Assembly: GCA_913049615.1 (NCBI GenBank)
Contig: CAJWZI010000108.1
Coordinates: 1-6,247 of the forward strand
DNA from: an uncultured Alphaproteobacteria bacterium
GTDB taxonomy: Bacteria > Pseudomonadota > Alphaproteobacteria > GCA-2731375
Length of the DNA: 6,247 nucleotides
Direction of reading: 5' to 3'
Below the pieces are notes generated by a model that was not told the origin of the DNA, ran no database searches, and was given only the letters and a program-made list of their open reading frames with translations. This document shows, in pieces, positions 1-5,951 of this stretch (positions within the stretch are counted from its first letter, which is position 1; each line of letters starts with the position of its first letter). The translations under genes and the position numbers were made by a program.

Positions 1-1192
1 CGAGGTTTTCCAGTCGAACCTCATAGGGCTCGCGCTCGACGGCCCGAGCGATGGCGTCAATGATTAGTTCCATGACAAAGCAAACCCCGGTCCGCGCGAC
101 GCCCCGGTACGGCAGGATCGGCGCTTTGTTGGTGGCTACGGAGTAGGTTTTACAATGATAGGCCGGGATGACGTAGGGGCCGGGCAGGATACTGACCACC
201 TGGGCGCCTTCCAGGCAGGCGGAAAAGGGGTAGGCCGAATACGCGCCCGCATCGACAGATGCTTCCACTTCAAGGCCAAGAATCTTCCCGCGCGCATCGG
301 CATAGGCGGTCACGTGGTAGTGGTGTTCGCGGCAATTGGCATTGGCGGTCAAATGTTCCCGACAGTCCTCGATCCAGCGCACCGGATGGCCGCAGTGCAT
401 CGCGAGCCAGCCGAGACAGATCTCTTCTGGCGTCAGAATCCCCTTGTAGCCGAAGCCGCCGCCCACATCCGGCGCGATAACTCTAACCTTGGCTTGATCG
501 AGACCCAGGCATTCGGCAAGGCCCGTACGAACGATATGGGGCATTTGCGTCGCGGTGTAGACAACCAATTGCTCCAGGCGGCTATCCCAATAAGCAACGG
601 CGCCCTTTCCTTCAAGCGGCGCCATGCATTGCCGGTTGGTTCGAAATTCCTTGGTCACCGTCACCGCCGCGGCTGCCTTAGCCTCGGTCAGATCCCCATC
701 AAAGCTTGATTCAAGGTAGATATTGTCTCCCCAGTCCTCATGAACGAGTGGCGAGTCGGAACGCTGTCCCTGCAACATGTTGACAATTACCGGCAGTTCC
801 TCGAATTGGACATCGATCTCGGCGGCGACGTCCTCGGCTTCGGCTCGAGTCTCGCCTAAGCACATGGCGACGAGTTCGCCGACATGGCGGACCTTCCCGG
901 TCGCCAAGGGCGGCTGTTCAGAGACCTTGAAGCCTGGCAATCCAGTCACAGCGCGAATCGCCCTGACACCGGTCATGTCTTGGTGGGTGAAAACCCGGTC
1001 GCGGAGGCGTTCTGGGACGTTAATGCCGTGGAGCCGGGCATGGGCTAATGGACTGCGCAGGAAGGCGACATCTTTCATGCCGGCAAGGCTGATGTCTGCA
1101 ACAAACTCGCCACGCCCCCGCATATAGCGATCATCTTCCTTACGTGTAAGACGGGCGCCAATGCCTTTCCCGGTTTTGTTGTGAGTCTCCAT
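1..1192 (-). CDS. Xanthine dehydrogenase family molybdopterin-binding (large) subunit, N-terminal part
   Basis: Partial gene: 397 codons read leftward from an ATG at 1192 without a stop and leave the window at base 1, so the C-terminal half is missing (the family is usually about 750-800 residues). The product is the molybdenum-cofactor subunit of a CoxL/aldehyde-oxidase-type hydroxylase, which in this family transfers water-derived oxygen onto carbon centres, usually alongside FAD and 2Fe-2S subunits. Visible landmarks are the N-terminal GARLTRKEDDRYMRGRGEFV (12-31), the hammerhead-like domain with VRHVGELVAM (101-110), RQCMAPLEGKG (187-197), the glycine-rich Moco motif GGGFGYK (244-250) and PYRGVAR (361-367). 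The last differs from the AYRCSFR active-site loop of true form I CO dehydrogenase, so the substrate is probably not CO. A GGAAGA ribosome-binding site lies 7 bases upstream (complement of 1200-1205). The gene follows the GntR gene on the same strand, 228 bases away. Medium and small subunit genes, if present, lie outside the window. Substrate unknown. Confidence 0.93.
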   Translation of the reverse strand, partial: METHNKTGKGIGARLTRKEDDRYMRGRGEFVADISLAGMKDVAFLRSPLAHARLHGINVPERLRDRVFTHQDMTGVRAIRAVTGLPGFKVSEQPPLATGKVRHVGELVAMCLGETRAEAEDVAAEIDVQFEELPVIVNMLQGQRSDSPLVHEDWGDNIYLESSFDGDLTEAKAAAAVTVTKEFRTNRQCMAPLEGKGAVAYWDSRLEQLVVYTATQMPHIVRTGLAECLGLDQAKVRVIAPDVGGGFGYKGILTPEEICLGWLAMHCGHPVRWIEDCREHLTANANCREHHYHVTAYADARGKILGLEVEASVDAGAYSAYPFSACLEGAQVVSILPGPYVIPAYHCKTYSVATNKAPILPYRGVARTGVCFVMELIIDAIARAVEREPYEVRLENL

Positions 1193-1281
1193 GATACCGT
1201 CTTCCGTGCTGGCCGCAGGGAATTCAAAGCGAAATCTACGTGATCATGCGGTCGCTTGTATGGTGTCCAAAACCATCCCCT

Positions 1282-1330
1282 GAATACATCCTATTATTAG
1301 TACCTTATAACTATTTTTTGGGCTTGCAAA
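1282..1330 (-). promoter_or_regulatory. Possible promoter/operator upstream of the molybdenum hydroxylase gene
   Basis: The 228-base gap between the GntR gene and the molybdenum hydroxylase gene holds no credible gene, but an AT-rich patch in it could be a promoter reading left. On the minus strand TTTGCA (complement of 1325-1330) is followed after 15 bases by TATAAG (complement of 1304-1309). The complement of 1282-1304 begins GGTACTAATAATAG and resembles, with gaps, the candidate operator sequences at the GntR and pxpA promoters. The spacer is short for sigma-70 and the operator match is weak (about 10 of 23 bases ungapped against the GntR copy). The hydroxylase gene could instead be transcribed from the GntR promoter. 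I found no convincing terminator in the gap. Confidence 0.25.
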
Positions 1331-1420
1331 CTAACATGACGGCGGCTCTAGCGAACAACGAGGCCCCCCTCTGTTGCCGGCGCTTGTCAGTAGAATTTGG
1401 CCGGTTACAAAGGACAGTAT

Positions 1421-2182
1421 TCAGGACCGTTTACCATTCTCGTTGGAAAGATATTGCAAAAGTTCAATATCGAACTTGATGCAGTCACCGCGATAGATGA
1501 TTTCCGCCACATATATAGCTACGTTGTCGTCGTCAGCGACAACGCAATGCACTTCAGCGGTGGGCGCGTTTAAATGAACCTTAAGAAGATGCGCCGCTTC
1601 CATATCTGCGCTGCTGATGACCAGCGTTTGATGGGCGCGACTGATGGTGACATCTTTGAGCTCAGATAAAATGGGTAAGGCAGTGCGGCTCCGGAAGGCA
1701 TCCGGCGCCATTTCAAATACTCGTTTCGCCAAATGTACACTGACAAGGCCATAGGGTTCCTTGTTCCGGGTTTGAACACTTTTAAAGTATATGTACTCGT
1801 CGGCCGGTTCGCCGTCATCTGCGCCTAACCGTGGTGGCGGCGGGTTGGCGACATCGATAAAATTCGGCACATTGTCGACGATGGTCTCAAGAAGCGATGA
1901 AAGGCCGATCTCAAGTCGCAACCAGCGTTTATCCTTAATCTGCTTGGTGACGAAGGTGCCCTTCCCTTGTTGACGGCGGACCAAGCCCTCCGTTTGCAGC
2001 ATATCTAACGCTTGGCGGACGGTTACGCGCGCCACCTCGAATTCTCGCTCGAGTTCCTCAATCGTTGATATCTGACAGCCAGGCTTCCAGTGACCTGTCT
2101 CGATGCGTCTTCGCAAGGTTGAAGCAATCTGAAGATAGAGCGGAATATTACTGCGCTTATAGGTCTTCTTGAGTCTTCCCAT
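1421..2182 (-). CDS. GntR-family (HutC/UTRA type) transcriptional regulator
   Basis: A complete 253-residue DNA-binding regulator. The N-terminal winged helix-turn-helix spans about residues 13-78: PLYLQIASTLRRRIETGHWKPG (from residue 14), then the recognition region VARVTVRQALDMLQTEGL (50-67) and the wing GKGTFV (73-78). The rest (about 90-247) fits a UTRA effector-binding domain, ending in the typical YVAEIIYRGDCIKFDIEL (224-241). Members of this subfamily are usually repressors released by a small metabolite and often control neighbouring catabolic genes. The ATG at 2182 is preceded by AAAGGA with a 10-base spacer, and the protein begins directly with the basic arm expected of the family. 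It is divergent from the pxpA gene and precedes the molybdenum hydroxylase gene on the same strand, so both flanking units are likely targets, along with itself. The effector cannot be read from the sequence; a substrate or intermediate of the neighbouring enzymes is the natural guess. Confidence 0.93.
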   Translation of the reverse strand: MGRLKKTYKRSNIPLYLQIASTLRRRIETGHWKPGCQISTIEELEREFEVARVTVRQALDMLQTEGLVRRQQGKGTFVTKQIKDKRWLRLEIGLSSLLETIVDNVPNFIDVANPPPPRLGADDGEPADEYIYFKSVQTRNKEPYGLVSVHLAKRVFEMAPDAFRSRTALPILSELKDVTISRAHQTLVISSADMEAAHLLKVHLNAPTAEVHCVVADDDNVAIYVAEIIYRGDCIKFDIELLQYLSNENGKRS

Positions 2183-2201
2183 AAACTACACGTCCTTTCT
2201 T

Positions 2202-2224
2202 CGATACAACTATCATACATGACC
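2202..2224 (-). promoter_or_regulatory. Candidate GntR operator, copy 1 (GntR promoter)
   Basis: On the minus strand this reads GGTCATG, one base, then ATGATA and GTTGTATCG, covering the -10 of the regulator's own promoter. The same two blocks recur at the divergent pxpA promoter with a two-base gap between them. The site also holds ATAC twice, 11 bases apart (about one helical turn). No clean palindrome is seen, which is a weakness, as GntR proteins usually bind inverted repeats. Assigning it to this regulator is inference from position and recurrence. Confidence 0.3.
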
Positions 2225-2238
2225 CAAACACCTGTCAA
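2212..2238 (-). promoter_or_regulatory. Sigma-70-like promoter of the GntR regulator gene
   Basis: Reading leftward, a perfect TTGACA -35 hexamer (complement of 2233-2238) is followed by TATGAT (complement of 2212-2217), five of six matches to the -10 consensus. The spacer is 15 bases, shorter than the usual 17; GATAGT three bases further on would give 18. Transcription would start near 2205, leaving a leader of about 20-25 bases before the regulator's ATG. The -10 lies inside the candidate operator, which would suit autorepression. Confidence 0.5.
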
Positions 2239-2393
2239 AGCCATTCCAGGATCAGTTGGCATCATTGATGAATTTTCCTCCAGTGTGTTGTGACGATACC
2301 AACCAAAACATGAACCGAGAGGTGCGCAACCAAGTCTTTTCAGACGCCGCACGGCTTTCCGAAAGGTGGGAATTATCGCTTTTTTATATATAT

Positions 2394-2416
2394 GGTCATG
2401 CTAATGATAATATGTT
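2394..2416 (+). promoter_or_regulatory. Candidate GntR operator, copy 2, with pxpA -10 region
   Basis: The plus strand reads GGTCATG (2394-2400), CT-A, then ATGATA (2404-2409), repeating the two blocks seen at the GntR promoter. It overlaps GATAAT at 2406-2411, a five-of-six match to a -10 hexamer; the -35 at the right distance is poor (TTTATA, T-rich tract). A protein bound here would block pxpA and possibly the F420 genes downstream. Functional assignment is inferred. Confidence 0.3.
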
Positions 2417-2483
2417 TAAACTCCCTATTGCAGATCGACGCATGCTGTCGAAATCTGGACAAAAGAATGGGAATCAGGAATCG

Positions 2484-3260
2484 ATGGTGGACCAAATAAA
2501 CCTCAATGCGGATATGGGCGAGGGCTTCGGCGCGTACAATATCGGCAACGACGATGCATTACTCAAGATCGTCCGGTCAGCGAATGTCGCCTGTGGATTT
2601 CACGCCGGCGATCCTAACGTCATGCACCACTTGGTGACACGAGCCAAGGAAGAGGGTGTGAGCATTGGAGCTCATCCCGGATTTAACGATCTATGGGGAT
2701 TCGGACGGCGGCGAATCGATATGAATCCCAGGGACCTTGAATACGCCGTCGCCTATCAGATCGGCGCGCTGCAGGCGGTCGCTTCATACGCCGGTGAGTC
2801 GGTTACGCATTTGAAGGCTCATGGCGCGCTTAACAACATTGCCGCCGAAGAGATTGACATTGCGATGGCTATCGGACGCGCCATCAAGACCGTTGATTCA
2901 ACCATCATTTACGTGGCGCTGGCGGGGTCGGAAATGGAACGTGCCGCGGAAAAATTGGGCTTGCCATTGGCGCGTGAGGGATTCGCTGATCGGCTGTATG
3001 ACGACGACGGGAATCTGACGTCGCGCAAACTCGAAGGCGCCGTCATCAAGGACCCGGCAGTGGCGACAGAGCATGTGATCAGAATGGCGAGAGACGGAGA
3101 GATCATCTCGCGAAACGGAAAATCGGTGTCGAGAAAAGTTGATACGATTTGCGTCCATGGTGACGAACCGACGGCCGTCTTGGTCGCTCAAGCGGTACGT
3201 GACGGCCTCCAAGAGGCCGGGATCGATGTCGTCCCATTAACGGAGATGGGTATTACCTGA
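2484..3260 (+). CDS. pxpA: LamB/YcsF family protein, 5-oxoprolinase subunit A (PxpA)-like
   Basis: A 258-residue cytoplasmic protein of the usual family length. Family motifs run in order: INLNADMGEGFG (5-16), SANVACGFHAGDP (32-44), GVSIGAHPGFNDLWGFGRR (58-76), LKAHGALNN (110-118), FADRLYDDDGNL (167-178) and VDTICVHGDEPTAV (219-232). Family members open cyclic amides: PxpA acts with PxpB and PxpC in ATP-dependent 5-oxoproline hydrolysis, and fungal LamB is linked to lactam use. No pxpB or pxpC is in the window, and the central motif reads KAHGALNN where E. coli PxpA has KPHGMLYN, so this may be a divergent subfamily with another lactam-like substrate. The start at 2484 sits right before the conserved N-terminus; AGGAA (2476-2480) is only 3 bases away, so GTG at 2487 could also serve. 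First gene of the rightward group. The symbol is by family; function is less certain. Confidence 0.88.
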   Translation: MVDQINLNADMGEGFGAYNIGNDDALLKIVRSANVACGFHAGDPNVMHHLVTRAKEEGVSIGAHPGFNDLWGFGRRRIDMNPRDLEYAVAYQIGALQAVASYAGESVTHLKAHGALNNIAAEEIDIAMAIGRAIKTVDSTIIYVALAGSEMERAAEKLGLPLAREGFADRLYDDDGNLTSRKLEGAVIKDPAVATEHVIRMARDGEIISRNGKSVSRKVDTICVHGDEPTAVLVAQAVRDGLQEAGIDVVPLTEMGIT

Positions 3261-3300
3261 CGTATTGGTTCCGCCTGTTACTGAATCCCGGTTTCTCCCT

Positions 3301-3352
3301 GGCAGGAGAGGCGAAGGCAGCTAATTTTAAAGTGTCCTCGCCTCTCTTTGCC
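3301..3352. terminator. Long imperfect hairpin between pxpA and npdG
   Basis: GGCA (3301-3304) pairs with TGCC (3349-3352) and GAGAGGCGA (3306-3314) with TCGCCTCTC (3338-3346). With the wobble pair between, this gives about 14 base pairs with one bulge, closing an AT-rich loop of 23 bases. It lies 40 bases after the pxpA stop and 44 before npdG. No run of T follows directly (only TTT inside the stem), so it is not a textbook intrinsic terminator. It may be a weak terminator, an mRNA-stabilising or processing element that sets npdG/cof expression apart from pxpA, or a protein-binding site. Confidence 0.5.
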
Positions 3353-3396
3353 CAAAACAATCGGGAAGCATTCTTATTTTAGCGAGGAACGACTCA

Positions 3397-4083
3397 ATGA
3401 GCGAACCGCTACCGAAGTTATCCATTATCGGCGGCACAGGGGCGCTTGGCGGCGGGCTCGCCGTACGCTGGGCAGGTGCCGGTTATCCGGTCGTTCTTGG
3501 GTCGCGCTCAAGTGAAAAGGCGGCACGCGCCGCGCAGGAAATCGACACAGGCAACAATGCCCACCCTGTCCACGGAACCGACAATAAATCGGCTGCCGCC
3601 CGAAGCGATATCGTGATTATCACCGTCCCGTTTGCCAACCACAGCGCCATCTTGCAGGAGATTTCAAGCGTCATCGCCGGAAAGATCGTCGTTGATGCGA
3701 CGGTCCCCCTGATGCCGCCAAAGGTTGGCACCGTGCAACTGCCGACAGCCGGTTCTGCGGCATCTCTGACACAGGACGCGCTGGGCGAACGCGCCGATGT
3801 GGTCGCCGCATTTCATAATGTCGCCGCCGACAAACTGCGAAATCCAGGCCCAATCGATTGTGATGTCCTGGTCTGCGGAAACAAGAAAACGGCCCGCCAA
3901 AGGGTGATCAAGCTTGTCGAGGCGCTGGGGATGCGCGGATTGCACGCCGGCCCCATCGCCAATTCGGCGGCTGCCGAGGCCCTAACCTCCGTTATCATTA
4001 CCATCAACCGACTCTACAAAGTGGATGGGGCGGGAATAAGAATTACCGGAGATTTTACCGCACCGGATACCGATAGCGCCTAA
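3397..4083 (+). CDS. npdG: NADPH-dependent F420 reductase (F420H2:NADP+ oxidoreductase)
   Basis: This 228-residue protein matches the Fno/NpdG family, which moves hydride between NADP(H) and coenzyme F420 in the cytoplasm; in bacteria this usually supplies F420H2 from NADPH. The Rossmann nucleotide loop IIGGTGALGGGLAVRWAGAG is at 10-29, and GSRSSEKA (35-42) is the usual site that recognises the 2'-phosphate of NADPH. Further marks are DIVIITVPFANH (71-82), KIVVDATVPL (96-105), AAFHNVAADKL (137-147), DCDVLVCGNKKTA (154-166) and the C-terminal HAGPIANSAAAEALTSVIITIN (183-204), all laid out as in archaeal Fno. A GAGGAA ribosome-binding site lies 8 bases before the ATG. It is followed on the same strand by three F420 biosynthesis genes, which supports the assignment strongly. 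The last ten residues or so are a non-conserved tail. Confidence 0.93.
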   Translation: MSEPLPKLSIIGGTGALGGGLAVRWAGAGYPVVLGSRSSEKAARAAQEIDTGNNAHPVHGTDNKSAAARSDIVIITVPFANHSAILQEISSVIAGKIVVDATVPLMPPKVGTVQLPTAGSAASLTQDALGERADVVAAFHNVAADKLRNPGPIDCDVLVCGNKKTARQRVIKLVEALGMRGLHAGPIANSAAAEALTSVIITINRLYKVDGAGIRITGDFTAPDTDSA

Positions 4084-4138
4084 GCCTTGGCGGTCGGGAA
4101 TATTGTTGGGAGAAATTGACTCCTGGCCGTGAGTTCTC

Positions 4139-4144
4139 AGGAAG
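4139..4144 (+). promoter_or_regulatory. Ribosome-binding site that decides the cofE start
   Basis: AGGAAG ends 5 bases before the ATG at 4150. The longer alternative, GTG at 4129, has no well-placed ribosome-binding site (the nearest purine run, GGGAGAAA, is more than 10 bases away), and its seven extra residues are not family-like. The ATG at 4150 is therefore preferred. Confidence 0.7.
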
Positions 4145-4149
4145 CAGAT

Positions 4150-4908
4150 ATGGATGTACACGCCATTCCCGAGATTCCACTGATCGCTCCCGGCGATGAT
4201 CTCGCGGCCATCATTATCGATGCCCTGGATAGCTCAACACTTGAGATTTCCGACGGAGACATCCTGGTAATCGCTCAGAAGATCGTGTCGAAATCCGAGA
4301 ACCGATATGTCGATTTGGCAACGGTTACTCCCTCCTCGCGGGCGCGGGAACTGGCGGCCAAGGTGGACAAGGATCCGCGGTTGGTTGATCTCATCCTATC
4401 TGAGTCGAGCGAGGTGCTGCGCGCGGCCAAGGGCGTCTTGGTGGTTGTTCATCGCCTTGGCCATGTGATGGCGAACGCAGGCATTGACCAATCCAATCTG
4501 GGCCTGGACGAGAACGGCCGTGAGCGCGTTCTCCTGCTTCCTGAAAACCCGAATGCCGCCAGCGCCCGATTGCGGAGCCTGTTCGAGAACCATTTTCAGC
4601 GGCGCATCGGCGTCATCATCAACGACAGTGTCGGGCGCGCCTGGCGCAACGGATCGGTCGGCATGGCCCTTGGGGTCGCCGGGCCGCCGGCGCTCTGGGA
4701 CAGAATTGGAACCGATGACCTTTTTGGCCGGCCACTCCAGATAACTCAAATCGGTTTGGCCGATCAAATTGCCGCCGCGGCCGCCCTGGTCATGGGTGAG
4801 GGCGCCGAAGGCCAGCCCGTCGTCAAGGTCGGTGGGCTTCCTTGGGAAGCGGTCACGACCAATGCTGATTCCTTGCTGCGCGCAAAAGAGCAGGACCTGT
4901 TTCGTTAA
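4150..4908 (+). CDS. cofE: Coenzyme F420-0:L-glutamate ligase
   Basis: CofE attaches gamma-linked glutamates to F420-0 using GTP and divalent metal. This 252-residue protein has the full single-domain CofE layout: IPEIPLIAPGDDLAAII (6-22), GDILVIAQKIVSKSENR (36-52), VMANAGIDQSNLG (106-118), VIINDSVGRAWRNGSVGMALGVAG (155-178), DLFGRPLQITQIGLADQIAAAAALVMGEG (190-218) and VVKVGGLPWE (224-233). The GIDQSN and NDSVGR segments carry the acidic residues expected to hold metal. It lacks the C-terminal FMN (nitroreductase-like) domain fused to CofE in mycobacterial FbiB, so if F420 is made through dehydro-F420-0 the reduction step needs a separate protein not seen here. It lies 66 bases after npdG and 20 bases before cofD, probably in one transcript. 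Small departures from the motifs I recall (N in VIINDS, G in VGGL) do not remove recognised catalytic residues. Confidence 0.94.
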   Translation: MDVHAIPEIPLIAPGDDLAAIIIDALDSSTLEISDGDILVIAQKIVSKSENRYVDLATVTPSSRARELAAKVDKDPRLVDLILSESSEVLRAAKGVLVVVHRLGHVMANAGIDQSNLGLDENGRERVLLLPENPNAASARLRSLFENHFQRRIGVIINDSVGRAWRNGSVGMALGVAGPPALWDRIGTDDLFGRPLQITQIGLADQIAAAAALVMGEGAEGQPVVKVGGLPWEAVTTNADSLLRAKEQDLFR

Positions 4909-4928
4909 ATTTTGCCGAGGAATATTAC

Positions 4929-5951
4929 GTGCCCCCAAACCGCAACCACGAACCGGAAAGAAGCACCGCCAAGCCTGTGGTTGCCCTTTGCGGTGGCATC
5001 GGCGGGGCCAAACTGGCGCTGGGGCTTTATCATGTTCTCGACCCGGACGCTTTGTCCTTGATCCTCAACACGGGCGATGATTTCGAGCATCTCGGTCTTC
5101 ATATCTCACCCGACATCGACACCTTGACTTATACCCTGGCCGGCAAGAACAATCCGAAAACAGGATGGGGCCGGCGCGATGAATCCTGGACCTTCATGAA
5201 GGCGCTTGCTGAATTGGGCGGAGAAACATGGTTCTCCTTGGGGGACGGCGATCTCGCGATTCATGTGGAGCGAACCCGACGATTAAAGGCCGGCGAAAGC
5301 CTGAGCCAGATCACCGGCGATTTTGCGCGGGCATTCGGAATCTCAGCCCATCTCCTTCCGATGACCGATGATCCGTTGCGGACTGTGGTTGAAACCCCAG
5401 AAGGCGCGATCACATTCCAGGACTACTTCGTTCGCAGGAAGTCGAAGCCGGCGGTCGAAAAAATTGTGTTTGAAGGCGCCGACAAGGCGATTCCCAGCGC
5501 CGCGGTGATGGATGCGCTGCAACTCCCTGATCTTCGCGCTATCGTCATTTGCCCGTCCAATCCGTTTCTCAGCATCGATCCAATCCTCGCTGTTGCCGGT
5601 TTCCGGCAGGCGCTCATCAATTGCTCGGCGCCAGTGATTGCCGTCTCTCCGATTATTGGCGGGCAGGCGGTTAAAGGACCAACTTCAAAAATTATGAGCG
5701 AATTATCAATGCCATCGACGGCGCGGGCCGTGGCGGATTATTATGGTGACCTGCTTGACGGTTTTGTCTTCGACCAAGTTGACGAAGCCGAGGCAAGCCG
5801 CGAGCCACTCCCGTTTCTGGTCACGCAAACGCTGATGGAAAGCCTTAAAGACCGAAAGAAACTAGCCCGCGATATCTTGACCTTCGCAGACGAATTGAAC
5901 GCGCGGCCCGTCAAGACGGGTTTCGCGACACAGCAACAAAGGAAAGGATGA
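4929..5951 (+). CDS. cofD: 2-phospho-L-lactate (or phosphoenolpyruvate) transferase of F420 synthesis
   Basis: CofD/FbiA joins the guanylyl-activated phospholactate or enolpyruvyl group to the deazaflavin Fo, giving F420-0 or its dehydro form. The 340 residues carry the family signature: VVALCGGIGGAKLALGL (17-33), LILNTGDDFEHLGLHISPDIDTLTYTLAG (44-72), NPKTGWGRRDESW (75-87), WFSLGDGDLAIHVERT (101-116), LLPMTDDPLRT (142-152), ITFQDYFVRR (161-170), ICPSNPFLSIDPILAV (207-222), VSPIIGGQAVKGPTSKIM (239-256) and YYGDLLDGFVFD (271-282). The start is GTG; GAGGAA (4917-4922) lies 6 bases upstream and no better start exists before the glycine-rich loop. The first 15 or so residues are a non-conserved polar extension. 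The motif LGDGDL has glycine where I would expect a basic residue (LGDRDL). The stop overlaps the cofC start by four bases (ATGA), a sign of coupled translation. Which C3 donor is used cannot be told by eye. Confidence 0.94.
   Translation: MPPNRNHEPERSTAKPVVALCGGIGGAKLALGLYHVLDPDALSLILNTGDDFEHLGLHISPDIDTLTYTLAGKNNPKTGWGRRDESWTFMKALAELGGETWFSLGDGDLAIHVERTRRLKAGESLSQITGDFARAFGISAHLLPMTDDPLRTVVETPEGAITFQDYFVRRKSKPAVEKIVFEGADKAIPSAAVMDALQLPDLRAIVICPSNPFLSIDPILAVAGFRQALINCSAPVIAVSPIIGGQAVKGPTSKIMSELSMPSTARAVADYYGDLLDGFVFDQVDEAEASREPLPFLVTQTLMESLKDRKKLARDILTFADELNARPVKTGFATQQQRKG

Larger units (their letters stand above)
2183..2483. promoter_or_regulatory. Divergent intergenic control region between the GntR gene and pxpA
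   Basis: This 301-base stretch separates two outward-reading genes and contains no gene I can support. Its left part carries a good leftward sigma-70-like promoter for the GntR gene. Its right part holds a very AT-rich tract (about 2379-2420) that probably contains the pxpA promoter, with a GATAAT -10-like hexamer at 2406-2411 but no good -35. Each side has a copy of GGTCATG followed closely by ATGATA. A reading frame in the pxpA frame extends back to 2256, but its 76 extra residues are not like any LamB/YcsF N-terminus. Confidence 0.6.

Noticed and set aside
155..1127. Plus-strand open frames at 155-709, 259-480 and 777-1127
   Set aside because: They lie antisense to the molybdenum hydroxylase gene, whose minus-strand frame is open from 1192 to the edge with clear family motifs; the plus-strand translations show no recognisable domain.
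1..1192. Aerobic CO dehydrogenase large subunit (coxL)
   Set aside because: The AYRCSFR loop of form I enzymes is absent; PYRGVAR is found instead, so only the broad family name is given.
1240..1479. Plus-strand 79-residue open frame between the hydroxylase and GntR genes
   Set aside because: It overlaps the 3' end of the GntR gene on the opposite strand, has no ribosome-binding site I can see and no family-like sequence.
2256..2483. 76-residue N-terminal extension of the LamB/YcsF protein
   Set aside because: The family starts directly at the INLNAD motif; the extension is low in conserved character and would run through the presumed promoter and operator.
4108..4125. Small inverted repeat GGAG/CTCC between npdG and cofE
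   Set aside because: Only about four base pairs and no T tract; too weak to call a terminator or attenuator.
4129..4149. GTG start for cofE seven codons upstream
   Set aside because: No well-placed ribosome-binding site, while AGGAAG fits the ATG at 4150 and the protein start then matches CofE family members.
4396..4938. Minus-strand 180-residue open frame opposite cofE
   Set aside because: Shadow of cofE in a GC-rich gene; the sense strand carries the full CofE motif set.
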